A stretch of 6,138 nt of DNA, taken from Candidatus Caldarchaeum sp. (GTDB taxonomy: Archaea; Thermoproteota; Nitrososphaeria_A; Caldarchaeales; Caldarchaeaceae). Within the stretch, counting starts at the first letter, position 1, and each line of letters opens with the position of its first letter. Below are positions 5,948-6,138 of the stretch, one piece after another. Made by a program: the position numbers and the translations under genes. The stretch covers positions 1 through 6,138 of the forward strand of contig JANWZT010000076.1 in assembly GCA_025054515.1 (NCBI GenBank). The letters run 5' to 3'. The notes under the pieces are model-generated. The model was not told the origin of the DNA, made no database searches, and saw only the letters and a list, made by a program, of their open reading frames with translations.

Positions 5948-6138
5948 TCAACCCGCGGGCTTATTTGACGACCGTGAAGAACGTTCGCCGTGGTTTGAAG
6001 GCCCGTTCGGTCATCGTGGAAGCTTTGGAGAAGGGCGAGCTTTCGGTCGCGGAAATCAGCAGAAGAACGAAGCTTTCGCAACATCGTGTCCGGTATCATC
6101 TGCGGCGGCTGAAAACAGATAGAATCGTGGTCCGTAGG
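5944..6138 (+). CDS. Helix-turn-helix DNA-binding protein, 3' end outside window
   Basis: An ATG at 5944 overlaps the polymerase stop (ATGA, 5944-5947), and the frame stays open for 65 codons to the right edge. The protein begins MINPRAYLTTVKNVRRGLKA and contains a clear helix-turn-helix at about 33-54 (LSVAEISRRTKLSQHRVRYHLR) followed by what looks like the beginning of a wing (IVVRR). It resembles the winged-helix domains of ArsR/MarR-like archaeal regulators. The region is strongly basic (many R and K). GGATGAG just before the ATG is a weak Shine-Dalgarno candidate, but the stop-start overlap more strongly suggests translational coupling to DP2. The target is unknown, and the rest of the protein must be read outside the window. 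Confidence 0.8.
   Translation, partial: MINPRAYLTTVKNVRRGLKARSVIVEALEKGELSVAEISRRTKLSQHRVRYHLRRLKTDRIVVRR

Noticed and set aside
5356..6099. Open frame of 247 codons on the - strand
   Set aside because: It is antisense to the DP2 active-site and zinc-finger region and to the HTH gene. Its S/R-rich translation has no family features.

Overview
The window looks like a piece of a thermophilic archaeal chromosome. The strongest evidence is a full-length large subunit (DP2) of family D DNA polymerase, an enzyme confined to archaea. Supporting signs are TATA boxes about 26-29 bases upstream of start codons with no Shine-Dalgarno site (leaderless transcription), a single-domain KaiC-like ATPase, and remnants of gene families common in hot-spring archaea. 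The short DP2 together with crenarchaeal-style accessory genes suggests a PolD-bearing lineage related to Thaumarchaeota/Aigarchaeota. That placement is inference and cannot be fixed from this window alone.

Layout, all genes on the + strand. Bases 1-507 hold the 3' part of a stand-alone phosphoribosyltransferase. Bases about 588-1195 hold a decayed gene: a 14-residue-repeat coiled coil followed by a PD-(D/E)XK-nuclease-like domain, broken by at least four frame changes. An intact leaderless KaiC-like ATPase follows (1275-2045). After an AT-rich promoter/terminator stretch (2046-2098) comes the C-terminal stump of an AlbA_2/HATPase_c_4-type protein (2099-2477). It has one frame break, but the terminal winged-helix part is still open. 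The polymerase gene fills 2477-5947. A new helix-turn-helix gene overlaps its stop by four bases (ATGA) and runs off the right edge.

Functionally, the right-hand two thirds is a replication unit: DP2 carries the polymerase active site, three zinc-binding cysteine clusters and a C-terminal PCNA-binding motif, and is translationally coupled to a small DNA-binding protein. The left third is an accessory zone where two broken genes flank an intact ATPase. The DP1 subunit is not in the window. I found no CRISPR array, tRNA, rRNA or insertion sequence. The most notable observations are the multiply frameshifted nuclease-like pseudogene, the stump that may persist as a winged-helix regulator, the TATA box inside the nominal start of DP2, the downstream HTH gene, and the patchy codon usage inside DP2. 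I do not see a convincing wholly new system.
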